Source: JAAELZ01 sp965209105 | GTDB lineage: Bacteria > Pseudomonadota > Gammaproteobacteria > Arenicellales > Poriferihabitantaceae | Assembly (NCBI GenBank): GCA_965209105.1 | Contig: CBDBQB010000039.1 | Coordinates: forward strand, 248,001 to 312,000 | Direction: 5' to 3' | Length of the DNA stretch: 64,000 nucleotides | Part shown: one piece after another, positions 26,619 to 35,291 of the stretch | Numbering within the stretch: the first letter of the stretch is position 1 | Layout of the letters: each line of letters starts with the position of its first letter | Notes under the pieces: model-generated | Told to the model about the DNA's origin: nothing | Databases searched by the model: none | The model's input: only the letters and a program-made list of their open reading frames with translations | Translations under genes and position numbers: made by a program

Positions 26619-27965
26619 ATGGCGAGAAAAGGCGCAAATCAGGCGAAATCTTCCATGGCTGGCTTAGGCGATCTATGGGCGCGTATCGGCTTTTTAGTCG
26701 GTGCGATTGTGGTCTATCGTCTGGGTACGCACTTGCCGGTTCCGGGGATAGACCCAACTGCTTTAGCCGCGCTATTTGATTCAATGCGTGGCTCGATTCT
26801 GGATGTGTTTAATATGTTCTCGGGCGGCGCGTTAAGCCGCTTATCCATATTCGCACTGGGTGTTATGCCGTATATTTCTGCCTCGATCATTATTCAAATG
26901 ATGACAGCCGTGATTCCTTACTTTGAGCAATTAAAGAAAGAAGGTGAAGCAGGGCGACGCAAGATTACTCAATATACCCGCTATTTCACTGCCGTCTTGG
27001 CGACATTCCAAGCCTTGGGTATTTCTATTGCGGTGGAATCTCAGCAAATTGGCGGTCAAGCCGTGGTATTGATTCCCGGGTTGGGCTTTAAAATTATTAT
27101 GGTGTCCACCTTGGTTAGTGGCACGATGTTTTTGGTTTGGCTGGGCGAGCAAATCACCGAGCGTGGCGTCGGCAACGGTATATCCTTTATTATCTTTGCG
27201 TCGATCATTTCAGGTTTGCCCGCGGCGGTGGGCGGTACCGTTGAACTGGCGAAGAACGGAGAGTTTTCATACTTCTTCGTCTTGTTACTCTTTATCGGCG
27301 TTTTGGCAATCACCTATTTTGTTGTATTTGTCGAACGTGCGCAGCGGCGTATTCCTATTCATTATGCGAAACGTATGCAAGGCCGCAAAATGGTTCAAGC
27401 GCAACAAAGCTTTTTGCCCCTTAAATTAAATATGGCGGGTGTTATACCGCCCATATTTGCCTCGAGCATTATATTATTTCCGGCCAGTCTCGGTAGTTGG
27501 TTGAGCCAGAGTAGCGATAGCATGTCTTGGTTGCGAAATATCTCCACGACATTACAACCCGGCCAGCCCGTGTATACGATGTTTTACGCTGGCATGATTA
27601 TTTTCTTTTGCTTTTTCTATACGGCGCTGATATTCAATCCAAAGGAAATTGCGGATAACTTAAAGCAGTCCGGCGCCTTTGTCCCGGGTATTCGCCCCGG
27701 TGTTCAAACCACCAATTATATCGACGGCGTGGTTACCCGCTTAACACTGATTGGCGCAATGTACATCACATTCGTTTGTTTGATACCCGAGTTCTTGATT
27801 GTTAAATATAGCGTACCCTTTTACTTTGGCGGTACCTCGCTATTGATTATCGTCGTGGTGTTGATGGACTTTATTAACCAAGTTCAGTCGCATTTGATGT
27901 CGCGGCAATACGACAGTATTTTGAAAAAATCTAGCGTCATCGGTGGCGCAGGTATGTCCCGATAG
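26619..27965 (+). CDS. secY: Preprotein translocase subunit SecY
   Basis: Channel-forming subunit of the Sec translocon. The 448 residues contain ten hydrophobic spans typical of SecY. Recognisable parts are VYRLGTHLPVPGID after helix 1, the plug region IFALGVMPYISASIIIQ, the cytoplasmic loop KRMQGRKMVQAQQSFLPLKLN and the C-terminal DFINQVQSHLMSRQYD. It is encoded within the spc cluster between rplO and rpmJ, as usual. Its partner SecE is at 578-925; secG is not in the window. Confidence 0.97.
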   Translation: MARKGANQAKSSMAGLGDLWARIGFLVGAIVVYRLGTHLPVPGIDPTALAALFDSMRGSILDVFNMFSGGALSRLSIFALGVMPYISASIIIQMMTAVIPYFEQLKKEGEAGRRKITQYTRYFTAVLATFQALGISIAVESQQIGGQAVVLIPGLGFKIIMVSTLVSGTMFLVWLGEQITERGVGNGISFIIFASIISGLPAAVGGTVELAKNGEFSYFFVLLLFIGVLAITYFVVFVERAQRRIPIHYAKRMQGRKMVQAQQSFLPLKLNMAGVIPPIFASSIILFPASLGSWLSQSSDSMSWLRNISTTLQPGQPVYTMFYAGMIIFFCFFYTALIFNPKEIADNLKQSGAFVPGIRPGVQTTNYIDGVVTRLTLIGAMYITFVCLIPEFLIVKYSVPFYFGGTSLLIIVVVLMDFINQVQSHLMSRQYDSILKKSSVIGGAGMSR

Positions 27966-27979
27966 GGCCGGAGTTTAAG

Positions 27980-28093
27980 ATGAAAGTAAGAGCATCCGTT
28001 AAAAAGATTTGCCGTAACTGCAAGATTGTTAAACGCAGAGGGGTGGTTCGTGTGATTTGTAAAGAACCTCGCCATAAACAGCGCCAAGGATAA
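27980..28093 (+). CDS. rpmJ: 50S ribosomal protein L36 (zinc-binding form)
   Basis: A 37-codon gene read directly from the sequence: MKVRASVKKICRNCKIVKR and onward, ending KQRQG. Cys11, Cys14, Cys27 and His32 form the zinc ribbon of the C+ type. It starts 14 nt after secY with GGAG upstream and closes the spc cluster, 126 nt before rpsM. Confidence 0.95.
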   Translation: MKVRASVKKICRNCKIVKRRGVVRVICKEPRHKQRQG

Positions 28094-28119
28094 GCTTCGA
28101 AATTATTATCCAAAGCGTA

Positions 28120-28148
28120 TTGTTCAGTATCCACAAATTTGGTAACAT
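28120..28148 (+). promoter_or_regulatory. Possible promoter and structured leader before rpsM
   Basis: TTGTTC (28120-28125), a 17-nt spacer and TAACAT (28143-28148) form a modest sigma-70 match, 71 nt before rpsM. Just after it lies a CGCCC/GGGCG hairpin (about 28154-28170). In E. coli the alpha operon leader upstream of rpsM is bound by S4; I infer a similar site but did not recognise the known pseudoknot. Confidence 0.35.
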
Positions 28149-28219
28149 CGCGCGCCCTTTCGGCGGGCGTCAGTTTCGCAGTTTTTGGTTAGATAAAACA
28201 TTGATTAAAGAGTAATAAA

Positions 28220-28576
28220 GTGGCACGTATCGCAGGTATAAATTTACCCAGTTATAAGCACGTTGAAATCGGCTTAACTCATATTTTCGGCATTGGCCGA
28301 GCAACCGCGCAGCGTCTGTGTGATGCGGTCGGTGTCGCTCGGGATACCAAGGTTCAAGACCTGTCCGAAGATCAAGCTGAGGCGCTCCGGCAGAAAGTCA
28401 CCGAATTGACCGTTGAAGGTGATCTTCGTCGAGAAACCTCGATGAATATCAAACGTTTAATGGATATGGCTTCATTTCGAGGCATACGTCATCGTCGTGG
28501 TCTGCCACTGCGTGGCCAACGTACAAAAACCAATGCGCGTACGCGCAAGGGCCCTCGTCGCCCAATCAAACGATAA
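28220..28576 (+). CDS. rpsM: 30S ribosomal protein S13
   Basis: S13 forms head-body and intersubunit contacts with L5. The 118-residue protein starts at GTG 28220 (ARIAGINLPSYKHVEIGLTH) and has the helix-two-turn-helix IFGIGRATAQ and a basic C-terminal tail RGQRTKTNARTRKG that reaches the P-site tRNA. First gene of the alpha group, ahead of rpsK. Confidence 0.97.
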   Translation: MARIAGINLPSYKHVEIGLTHIFGIGRATAQRLCDAVGVARDTKVQDLSEDQAEALRQKVTELTVEGDLRRETSMNIKRLMDMASFRGIRHRRGLPLRGQRTKTNARTRKGPRRPIKR

Positions 28577-28588
28577 GGGTATCTGTTC

Positions 28589-28966
28589 ATGGCTAAAACA
28601 AGTAGTAAAGTTAAAAAGACAGTGAGCGAAGGTGTTGCTCACATCCATGCGACCTTCAATAATACCATCGTGACGATCACTGATCGCCACGGGAATACTT
28701 TGTGTTGGTCGTCGGCCGGTCATGCCGGTTTTAAAGGTTCTCGTAAGAGCACGCCGTTTGCTGCACAGGTTGCCGCCGAGCAATGTGGTGCTAAGGCAAA
28801 AGAATATGGCGTCAAAATATTAGACGTTCTTTTTAATGGCCCGGGTCCTGGACGAGAGTCCGCGACACGTGCATTACAAGCTTCTGGCTTTGAAATTCAG
28901 AATTTAATTGATGTGACACCACTTCCGCACAACGGTTGTCGTCCATCCAAGCGCCGTCGCGTTTAA
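28589..28966 (+). CDS. rpsK: 30S ribosomal protein S11
   Basis: S11 shapes the platform near the mRNA exit. The 125 residues include HIHATFNNTIVTITDRHGN and the C-terminal VTPLPHNGCRPSKRRRV, both highly conserved. The Asn-Gly pair near the end is the site that forms isoaspartate in E. coli S11. Confidence 0.97.
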   Translation: MAKTSSKVKKTVSEGVAHIHATFNNTIVTITDRHGNTLCWSSAGHAGFKGSRKSTPFAAQVAAEQCGAKAKEYGVKILDVLFNGPGPGRESATRALQASGFEIQNLIDVTPLPHNGCRPSKRRRV

Positions 28967-28981
28967 TCGAGGTTATTTAAA

Positions 28982-29605
28982 ATGGCTAGATATATTGGTC
29001 CAACGTGTAAACTCGCGCGACGCGAAGGCACAGATTTATTCCTAAAAAGTCCTGCACGATCGATCGAATCAAAGTGTAAATTTGATCGTGTTCCGGGTGT
29101 TAGTTTGGGCGCGCGGCGCCCTCGCGCAACAGTCTATGGTACGCAACTACGCGAAAAGCAAAAGCTGCGTCGTATATACGGCATTATGGAAAAGCAATTT
29201 GCCAGCTATTACAAAAAAGCAGCGGCGATTAAAGGTTCAACAGGCGTCAATCTTCTACAATTGTTGGAAGGCCGCCTAGACAATGTTGTTTATCGTATGG
29301 GTTTTGGCGTTACGCGTGCGGAATCGCGTCAACTCGTCAGCCATAAAACAATTTTAGTCAATGGCACGGTCGTCAATATCCCGTCATATCAGGTAGAGGC
29401 GAATGACATTGTCGAAGTTCGTGAAAAGAGTAAAAAGCAATTGCGTGTCACCGCAGCATTGGAATTGGCGGAACAGATCGGCATTGTCGACTGGGTTGAT
29501 GTTGATGTTGCAGGTGTTAAAGGTACGTTTAAGGCCGTGCCTGAGCGCGACCAGCTTCCGCCTGATATCGACGAAGCGCTCGTTGTCGCTTTGTACTCAA
29601 AATAA
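28982..29605 (+). CDS. rpsD: 30S ribosomal protein S4
   Basis: S4 starts small-subunit assembly, represses the alpha operon in E. coli and can act as an antiterminator. The product has 207 residues: MARYIGPTCKLARREGTDLF at the start and the S4 RNA-binding domain around residues 95-160 (EGRLDNVVYRMGFGVTRAES). It lies between rpsK and rpoA. Confidence 0.97.
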   Translation: MARYIGPTCKLARREGTDLFLKSPARSIESKCKFDRVPGVSLGARRPRATVYGTQLREKQKLRRIYGIMEKQFASYYKKAAAIKGSTGVNLLQLLEGRLDNVVYRMGFGVTRAESRQLVSHKTILVNGTVVNIPSYQVEANDIVEVREKSKKQLRVTAALELAEQIGIVDWVDVDVAGVKGTFKAVPERDQLPPDIDEALVVALYSK

Positions 29606-29636
29606 TTTCTGTCACTAATTTATTACAGGTTTAATC

Positions 29637-30620
29637 ATGCAAGAAACAGCCTCGCTTGAATTCTTGAGACCCCGCGTTGTCGAAGTTAAGAACGACAACA
29701 ATGAATGCCGTGTTGTCATTGAGCCACTGGAGCGCGGTTTCGGCCACACTTTGGGCAATGCGATGCGTCGTATACTTATGTCGTCTATTCCAGGCGCTGC
29801 GGTGGTGTCGGTCAAAATTGATGGTGTATTACACGAATACTCCACGATCAAAGGTGTTCAAGAAGACGTGATCGATATTCTTTTGAATTTGAAAGATCTT
29901 CCGATCCGTTTGAATGATCGTGCCGAAGCAGAAATGACGATCAATAAGAAGGGGCCTTGTGTGATCACAGCGGCAGATATTGAAACTGATCACGATACGG
30001 AAATCACCAATTCTAAGCATTTTATTGCAACGCTTTCTAAGGAAGGCAGCATCAATATGACGATGACGGTTCGACAAGGTCGCGGCTATGAAACAGCGGC
30101 TTCACGCAAAGCAGAAGAAGAAACTGAAGAAGTCGGCCTGATGCACCTTGATGCGATATTCAGTCCTATCGGAACAGTGTCCTATAAGGTTGAAGACGCG
30201 CGCGTTGAACAGCGTACTGATTTGGATCGTCTGATCATTGAAATGCAAACCAATGGGACGGTTGATCCAGAAGAAGCAATTACCCGCGCAGCAACGGTTT
30301 TACACGAACAAATTGCAACCTTCGTTAATTTAGAAGAGTCGACTATTCAAGCGCCGGAGGAAATTGAGCCAGAGATAGACCCTGGTTTGCTTAACCCGGT
30401 TGATGATTTAGAGTTGACGGTTCGATCAGCGAACTGTTTAAAGGCGGAGAATATCTATTACGTTGGTGATTTAGTGCAACGTACAGAGACAGATTTATTG
30501 AAGACGCCTAATTTAGGTAAAAAATCTCTTACTGAAATCAAAGACGTATTGGCAGAGCGTAATTTCACTTTGGGTACCAAGCTTGAAAATTGGCCGCCCG
30601 CTTCTATTACCTCAGATTAA
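29637..30620 (+). CDS. rpoA: DNA-directed RNA polymerase subunit alpha
   Basis: Alpha dimer scaffolds RNA polymerase assembly, and its C-terminal domain binds UP elements and activators. The 327 residues comprise the N-terminal domain with EPLERGFGHTLGNAMRRIL and the C-terminal domain from about residue 245 (DDLELTVRSANCLKAENI, then TPNLGKKSLTEIKDVL). The length is close to E. coli (329). rplQ follows after 17 nt. Confidence 0.98.
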   Translation: MQETASLEFLRPRVVEVKNDNNECRVVIEPLERGFGHTLGNAMRRILMSSIPGAAVVSVKIDGVLHEYSTIKGVQEDVIDILLNLKDLPIRLNDRAEAEMTINKKGPCVITAADIETDHDTEITNSKHFIATLSKEGSINMTMTVRQGRGYETAASRKAEEETEEVGLMHLDAIFSPIGTVSYKVEDARVEQRTDLDRLIIEMQTNGTVDPEEAITRAATVLHEQIATFVNLEESTIQAPEEIEPEIDPGLLNPVDDLELTVRSANCLKAENIYYVGDLVQRTETDLLKTPNLGKKSLTEIKDVLAERNFTLGTKLENWPPASITSD

Positions 30621-30637
30621 AGATAGGTTTAATAACA

Positions 30638-31063
30638 ATGCGACATCGTAAGTCAGGCCGACAACTCAACCGCAACGCTTCCCATCGTAAAGCCATGTTT
30701 AAAAATATGGCGGTATCATTGTTGCGTCACGAGCAAATCAAAACGACCGTTCCGAAAGCCAAGGAGCTACGTAAAGTCGTAGAGCCGTTGATCACATTGG
30801 CGGGTAAAGCGAGTATTGCGAATCGTCGCATAGCCTTCGCGCGCTTACGTGATCGTGAAATAGTGACTAAGCTTTTTGAAGAATTGGGTCCTCATTTTGC
30901 GAAGCGCCCTGGCGGTTATACGCGAATCTTGAAATGTGGTTATCGCGTCAGTGACAATGCACCAATGGCTTATGTCCAATTGGTTGATCGCGACATTATG
31001 GCGGCTAAAGGCCTCGACGAAGTTGAAGTTGATGAAGAAGTTGAAGAGAGCAAAGACGCGTAA
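30638..31063 (+). CDS. rplQ: 50S ribosomal protein L17
   Basis: L17 lies near the tunnel exit. The start is ATG 30638 (MRHRKSGRQLNRNASHRKAM), as in the family; an in-frame upstream ATG would overlap rpoA. At 141 residues it exceeds E. coli L17 (127) because of an acidic tail (DEVEVDEEVEESKDA). It ends the ribosomal block and is followed by a strong terminator. Confidence 0.97.
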   Translation: MRHRKSGRQLNRNASHRKAMFKNMAVSLLRHEQIKTTVPKAKELRKVVEPLITLAGKASIANRRIAFARLRDREIVTKLFEELGPHFAKRPGGYTRILKCGYRVSDNAPMAYVQLVDRDIMAAKGLDEVEVDEEVEESKDA

Positions 31064-31092
31064 ATCAACCCATCTTTAAATTTGGATCAGTG

Positions 31093-31120
31093 AAAAGGTG
31101 CCTCGGGGCGCCTTTTTTGT
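31093..31120 (+). terminator. Rho-independent terminator after rplQ
   Basis: A stem GGTGCC/GGCGCC with a four-base loop (31097-31112), extended by A-T pairs, is followed by six T. The A-run before the stem lets it work on the minus strand as well, where it would end the moaC-moeA-ampD transcript two bases beyond the ampD stop. Confidence 0.9.
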
Positions 31121-31121
31121 T

Positions 31122-31676
31122 TTAGGCGGTTGTTAAAGCCAAACCTTTACGATATTTTTTCCAGTCAAAACAAGGCCCAGGGTCGGTTTTTCGGCCGGGT
31201 GAAATATCGCTGTGCCCGACAATACGTTCTCGGGCAATGGCGGGATAGTTTTCGGTGAGGCAGAGACTCAGTGTTGTCAATTGCAGGTATTGTGCTTCGG
31301 TAAAGGGTAGCTCATCGCAGCCCTCCAGTTCGATTCCGATCGAAAAGTCATTGACGCAATCTAGAGCGCAAAAGCTTGATTCTCCGGCGTGCCACGCACG
31401 ATCATGGGTTGAAACAAATTGCACGAGCTCGCCACTTTGTTTGATGTAAAAATGTGTCGAGACTTTCAGCCCAGAGATTTTATTAAAATAGGGGTCTTGC
31501 GTGATATCGAGTCGATTACAGAAAAAATCTTCAACGTGGTTTCCGCCGAATTTGTTTGGTGGCAAGCTTATCGCGTGAATCACCAGAGTATTGATATAAG
31601 CCTGATGCGTGCGCGCATCGTAGTTTGGCGATTCAAGCCACAGTGCTGGGTCTACGCGGCCATTGCTTAAATTCAT
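31122..31676 (-). CDS. ampD: 1,6-anhydro-N-acetylmuramyl-L-alanine amidase AmpD
   Basis: Cytosolic zinc amidase that trims recycled anhydro-muropeptides, removing the signal that induces AmpC beta-lactamases. The 184 residues (E. coli 183) carry the zinc ligands His34 (VIHAISLPP), His155 and Asp165 (VGHSDISPGRKTDPGP), with Glu116 and Lys163 as catalytic candidates. There is no signal peptide, as expected. It lies 36 nt after moeA on the same strand and ends at the bidirectional terminator shared with rplQ. No ampR or ampC is nearby. Confidence 0.93.
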   Translation of the reverse strand: MNLSNGRVDPALWLESPNYDARTHQAYINTLVIHAISLPPNKFGGNHVEDFFCNRLDITQDPYFNKISGLKVSTHFYIKQSGELVQFVSTHDRAWHAGESSFCALDCVNDFSIGIELEGCDELPFTEAQYLQLTTLSLCLTENYPAIARERIVGHSDISPGRKTDPGPCFDWKKYRKGLALTTA

Positions 31677-31712
31677 CGGAGACTTATTGTTGAAACTGCC
31701 GAGGGTTGAGAA

Positions 31713-32993
31713 TCAAAAGAGTTCTGAAAACATTAAAATATCGACCCATTCTCCAGCTTTAACACCTTTTGACTCTAGGTCAAGTACCACAAAGCAATTA
31801 CCCTTGCTCATGGACGTTAACACGCCGGAACCTTGATACTTTCCCGCATCGACAATTAGCTCATCATCATCACGGCTTAGCCATGCGCGTTGGTATTCGC
31901 TGCGCCCAGCACGTTTGCGAATATCGCTGAGGGTTTTTGCCTTGACGAGCAAATTAGGCGCGGGCAGTGTGCCGCATAGTTTTTCAATGGCTGGTTTGAC
32001 GCACAAGCCAAAGCTCGTCATGACGGAAACTGAGTTACCGGGCAAGCCGAAAAATACGCTACTACTTAAAGTACCAAAGCTTAAAGGTCGACCCGGTTTA
32101 ATGGCGATTTTCCAAACTTCTACCTTTCCCAGTTCAGAGAGTACATCATAAATGTAATCGGCTTCCCCCACCGATGCCCCCGCCGAGGTGATCACCATGT
32201 CCGCGATTTGATTGCCTTGTTCCATAATGGCCTTGATCTGATCGTAATCATCGCCGACTAAACCTAAATCGATGGCTTTGACGCCCATTTTATTAAGCAT
32301 GGCATAGAGCGTGTGTCGGTTTGAATCGTAAACATCTCCATGCTTAAGGGCCTTTCCAACGGCGCAAATTTCATCTCCGTTGGAAAAAAAGGCAACGCGT
32401 GGTTTTCGGTAAACACTCAGCTTAGATATTCCCATCGAGGCGAGAACACCCAAATGCGCGGAACCAATTTTACAGCCCTTTTTAAATACCAAACTGCCTT
32501 TGGCAATATCCTCACCCGCATAGCGAACATTTTGCCCCTTGCTCGCGGCCTTGTTTAGCTCTATGGCATCGGCATCGCCGTTGATCAACTCGATATACTC
32601 TTGCATGATCACGGTATCAGCGCCTTTGGGCATCACCGCGCCGGTCATGATTTTAACCGCTTGGCCGGTATACACTTCACCCGAAAAAGGCTGACCCGCA
32701 AATGCGCTGCCAATAAGTTCAAAAATTCCTAAGCCATTTTCATCCAAATCTTTACCATCGATTGCGTAGCCATCCATTGCTGAATTGGTATGGTTGGGCA
32801 CGTCGTAGCTGGCTTTGATATCTTGTGCTAATACGCGACCCAAGGCTTTTCTAAGTTTGACTTGCTTGGTTTGGCTGGGCAGAGGGATGGCGGCTAGAAT
32901 CTTTTCTAATGCCTGCTCGTAATTCAGGCTATTCGGGTCGAAGGTATCGCAACCCACACCGCTGGGTTTTTTCGACTGATGGGTTTTTGACAT
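31713..32993 (-). CDS. moeA: Molybdopterin molybdenumtransferase MoeA
   Basis: MoeA inserts molybdate into adenylylated molybdopterin to finish the molybdenum cofactor. At 426 residues it is near the family length (411 in E. coli), with about 20 extra residues at the N terminus. Typical segments are PNHTNSAMDGYAI, VKIMTGAVMPKGADTVIMQE, SAGASVGEADYIYDVL and the GLPGNSVSVMTSF substrate loop. It starts three bases after moaC, so the two form an operon. No molybdoenzyme is encoded in the window. Confidence 0.95.
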   Translation of the reverse strand: MSKTHQSKKPSGVGCDTFDPNSLNYEQALEKILAAIPLPSQTKQVKLRKALGRVLAQDIKASYDVPNHTNSAMDGYAIDGKDLDENGLGIFELIGSAFAGQPFSGEVYTGQAVKIMTGAVMPKGADTVIMQEYIELINGDADAIELNKAASKGQNVRYAGEDIAKGSLVFKKGCKIGSAHLGVLASMGISKLSVYRKPRVAFFSNGDEICAVGKALKHGDVYDSNRHTLYAMLNKMGVKAIDLGLVGDDYDQIKAIMEQGNQIADMVITSAGASVGEADYIYDVLSELGKVEVWKIAIKPGRPLSFGTLSSSVFFGLPGNSVSVMTSFGLCVKPAIEKLCGTLPAPNLLVKAKTLSDIRKRAGRSEYQRAWLSRDDDELIVDAGKYQGSGVLTSMSKGNCFVVLDLESKGVKAGEWVDILMFSELF

Positions 32994-32996
32994 GCT

Positions 32997-33506
32997 TTAT
33001 CTTGGGTCGCGTTGCCAATCTCCGGATTGCCCGCCAGATTTTTCTTGTAGATAGATATTGTTCATTTCCATGCCTCGATCAACGGCCTTACACATATCAT
33101 AAATCGTCAATAAGCCGGCATTAACAGCGGTCAGGGCTTCCATTTCAATACCCGTGCGTTCATGCGTATGGGTGGTGACTTTGCATATGACGGCGCTTTG
33201 CTGCATATCCAAATCAAATTCGACATTGACCTTGGTCAAGGCGATTGGATGACACAATGGAATCAATTCAGCGGTTTTTTTGGCCGCCATAATGGCTGCG
33301 ATACGTGCGATGGTTAAGACGTCGCCTTTTTTATGGTCGCCTTTTTTAATACGCGCGAGGGTGTCGGGCTGCATGTTGATTTGTCCGCGCGCAACCGCCA
33401 CTCGGTGGGTCACAGCTTTGTCGCCAATATCAACCATATGGACATCTCCATCTCGATTAAAATGCGTGAGGTCTGATTTGTGTTTAGAGGGCATTTGGCA
33501 CGTCAT
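32997..33506 (-). CDS. moaC: Cyclic pyranopterin monophosphate synthase MoaC
   Basis: MoaC converts the MoaA product from GTP into cyclic pyranopterin monophosphate, the first stable molybdenum cofactor intermediate. The 169 residues include GDVHMVDIGDKAVTHRVAVA, KKTAELIPLCHPIALTKV and TGIEMEALTAVNAGLLTIYD, all diagnostic. The start at 33506 gives a slightly long N terminus; ATG at 33494 is possible and neither has a clear ribosome site. Head of the moaC-moeA-ampD transcript, divergent from the redoxin gene. Confidence 0.94.
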   Translation of the reverse strand: MTCQMPSKHKSDLTHFNRDGDVHMVDIGDKAVTHRVAVARGQINMQPDTLARIKKGDHKKGDVLTIARIAAIMAAKKTAELIPLCHPIALTKVNVEFDLDMQQSAVICKVTTHTHERTGIEMEALTAVNAGLLTIYDMCKAVDRGMEMNNIYLQEKSGGQSGDWQRDPR

Positions 33507-33557
33507 GATTTGCTAGAATAAGCTCCATTATAAACCCCTTATTGATAGGAATAATAC

Positions 33558-34148
33558 ATGGCTTCAACAGAATCGACAATGCTTGAATTGGGCACATCAG
33601 CCCCTGATTTTAATTTACCCAATACCAATCCGAATTATGCCGCAGAGCAACTCGCCTTGGCAGACGTTCGCGATGCGAAAGCACTATTGGTCATGTTTGT
33701 GTGTAACCATTGCCCGTATGTGATTCATCTACGAGAAGCCTTGGTTCAGTTGGCGAATGATTATCAGAACGAAGGCTTGCAAGTGGTCGCGATTAGCTCA
33801 AACAGCGCTAAGAGCCATCCCCAAGATGGCCCTGAAGCAATGCGTGAAGAAGCGATAAATCAGCATTTCCCGTATCCTTATTTGTTTGATGAAACTCAGG
33901 AGGTTGCCAAGGCATATAAGGCGGCTTGTACACCTGATTTCTTCTTGTTTGATGGCGACGCCAAGTTGGCTTATAGAGGTCGCTTCGATGGTTCTAGGCC
34001 AAAAAATGATTTACCCGTGACAGGTGAAGATATGCGCCAGGCAATTGATGCTGTATTAATAGGACAGACTATTGAAGCAGATCAAATCGCGAGTATGGGC
34101 TGTAATATTAAGTGGGCGCCGGGTAACGAACCCGAGTATTACGGTTAA
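33558..34148 (+). CDS. Thioredoxin-like/AhpC-TSA family protein
   Basis: A 196-residue single-domain redoxin. The thioredoxin fold begins at about residue 12 with a TSAPDFNLPN segment like peroxiredoxins, and the redox motif CNHCPY places Cys49 and Cys52 in a CxxC pair. Later parts (CTPDFFLFDGDAKLAYRG) match the PRX-like subgroup of bacterial proteins of unknown substrate. No signal peptide is visible, so it is probably cytosolic. An AGGA site precedes ATG 33558. It stands alone between moaC (divergent) and ubiA (convergent). The substrate cannot be told. Confidence 0.85.
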   Translation: MASTESTMLELGTSAPDFNLPNTNPNYAAEQLALADVRDAKALLVMFVCNHCPYVIHLREALVQLANDYQNEGLQVVAISSNSAKSHPQDGPEAMREEAINQHFPYPYLFDETQEVAKAYKAACTPDFFLFDGDAKLAYRGRFDGSRPKNDLPVTGEDMRQAIDAVLIGQTIEADQIASMGCNIKWAPGNEPEYYG

Positions 34149-34184
34149 CTCGTGGTGCATATGGGGTTCTTGCTTAATGTTTTT

Positions 34185-34262
34185 CCGTCTTTGCGAACCA
34201 TCGGTGAAGCAATCCAGTACTTTCTCTGATCGTAGATTGCCGCGCTTCGCTCGCAAAGACGG
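34185..34262. repeat. Palindromic interspersed repeat, copy A
   Basis: A 78-bp element with perfect 12-bp terminal arms, CCGTCTTTGCGA (34185-34196) and TCGCAAAGACGG (34251-34262). Inside is the block GAAGCAATCCAG (34206-34217), shared with copies at 56814-56842 and, inverted, at 47346-47374. It lies between the convergent redoxin and ubiA genes and could fold into a long hairpin in either transcript. REP- or MITE-like; no coding capacity. Confidence 0.75.
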
Positions 34263-34357
34263 CAAATCTGCATAGTCTTTAAGCAATTTACAAGCAAGCT
34301 AATGCTTTGGTCCTTCAAATGCACCACGGGTTACGGTTAATACTTCTCCCGCACAGC

Positions 34358-35215
34358 TCAGCTAAGTGGGAGATAATTCAGCACCAAGCCTGCAAATATT
34401 GACGCGCCGAACCAGTTATTGCTTAGAAAGGCTTGGAAAAACTTCGCGGGGTCATCGCCTTTAAGCAGAAATTGCTGATACAGCACATTGGCGAACGCCA
34501 GCCCAAGACCGCCAAAATAGTACGCCTTAAAGCCATTGTGTAGGCCAATGATTGCGAGCAGGCTCACAGCGCCAAGACTGAGTAGGAAAATAATTAATTT
34601 GACGTGCCGACCGAATAAGATCGCCGTTGATTTAATCCCAATCTTAAGATCATCTTCCTTGTCGATCATTGCGTATATTGTGTCATAGGCCACCACCCAG
34701 AGCATATTTGCGGTAAATAGCCACCACGCAATGGTAGGAACTTGTGCTAAATGTGCGGCGAAGGCCATTGGGATGCTCATCGAAAAAGCCAAGCCTAAAA
34801 CGAATTGTGGAAGGTGGGTAAATCGTTTGGTAAACGGATAAAGTGTCGCTAACCCAGCAGCAATGACCGCGAGCCACATACTCAAATCGTTCAATTGAAT
34901 GACCAATAACAATGCAATTCCAATCAAGCTGATAAATAGAAAGAGGGCTTCGCGCGGTGATATTTCACCCGTCGCGAGGGGTCGGTCAATCGTTCGGGCG
35001 ACGTGGCCGTCGAAGTTTCGATCGGCAAAATCGTTGATGACGCAACCCGCCGCCCGCATCACAAACACCCCGAGCATAAAAATCAACACGATATTTGCCT
35101 TGGGCTGACCGCCGCCCGCAATCCACAGCGCCCATAGGGTTGGCCATGCCAATAAAAAAGCGCCAATCGGGCGGTCAACCCGCATCAGTCTTAAATAGGC
35201 AGCTACTTTTTCCAT
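34358..35215 (-). CDS. ubiA: 4-hydroxybenzoate octaprenyltransferase
   Basis: Membrane prenyltransferase that attaches the polyprenyl tail to 4-hydroxybenzoate in ubiquinone synthesis. The 285 residues have eight or nine hydrophobic spans and the two Asp-rich prenyl diphosphate motifs: NDFADRNFDGHVARTIDRPL (about residues 61-80) and YDTIYAMIDKEDDLKIG (about 184-200). It is divergent from pgeF. The rest of the ubiquinone genes seen here are at 47405-50416; ubiC is not in the window. Confidence 0.95.
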   Translation of the reverse strand: MEKVAAYLRLMRVDRPIGAFLLAWPTLWALWIAGGGQPKANIVLIFMLGVFVMRAAGCVINDFADRNFDGHVARTIDRPLATGEISPREALFLFISLIGIALLLVIQLNDLSMWLAVIAAGLATLYPFTKRFTHLPQFVLGLAFSMSIPMAFAAHLAQVPTIAWWLFTANMLWVVAYDTIYAMIDKEDDLKIGIKSTAILFGRHVKLIIFLLSLGAVSLLAIIGLHNGFKAYYFGGLGLAFANVLYQQFLLKGDDPAKFFQAFLSNNWFGASIFAGLVLNYLPLS

Positions 35216-35291
35216 CTAGTAAATGGGTGGTCGATTGACAATGAATTGAAAGGGGGTAGAGTCGTACCTATCTATCCGCCCCAAGCTTTTT

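Noticed and set aside
33495..33519. TTGGCA and TAGAAT as a promoter for the redoxin gene
   Set aside because: The spacer is only 13 nt, too short for sigma-70.
33507..33557. Molybdenum cofactor riboswitch before moaC
   Set aside because: The divergent gap is only 51 nt, too short for the known structure, and no matching stems are seen.
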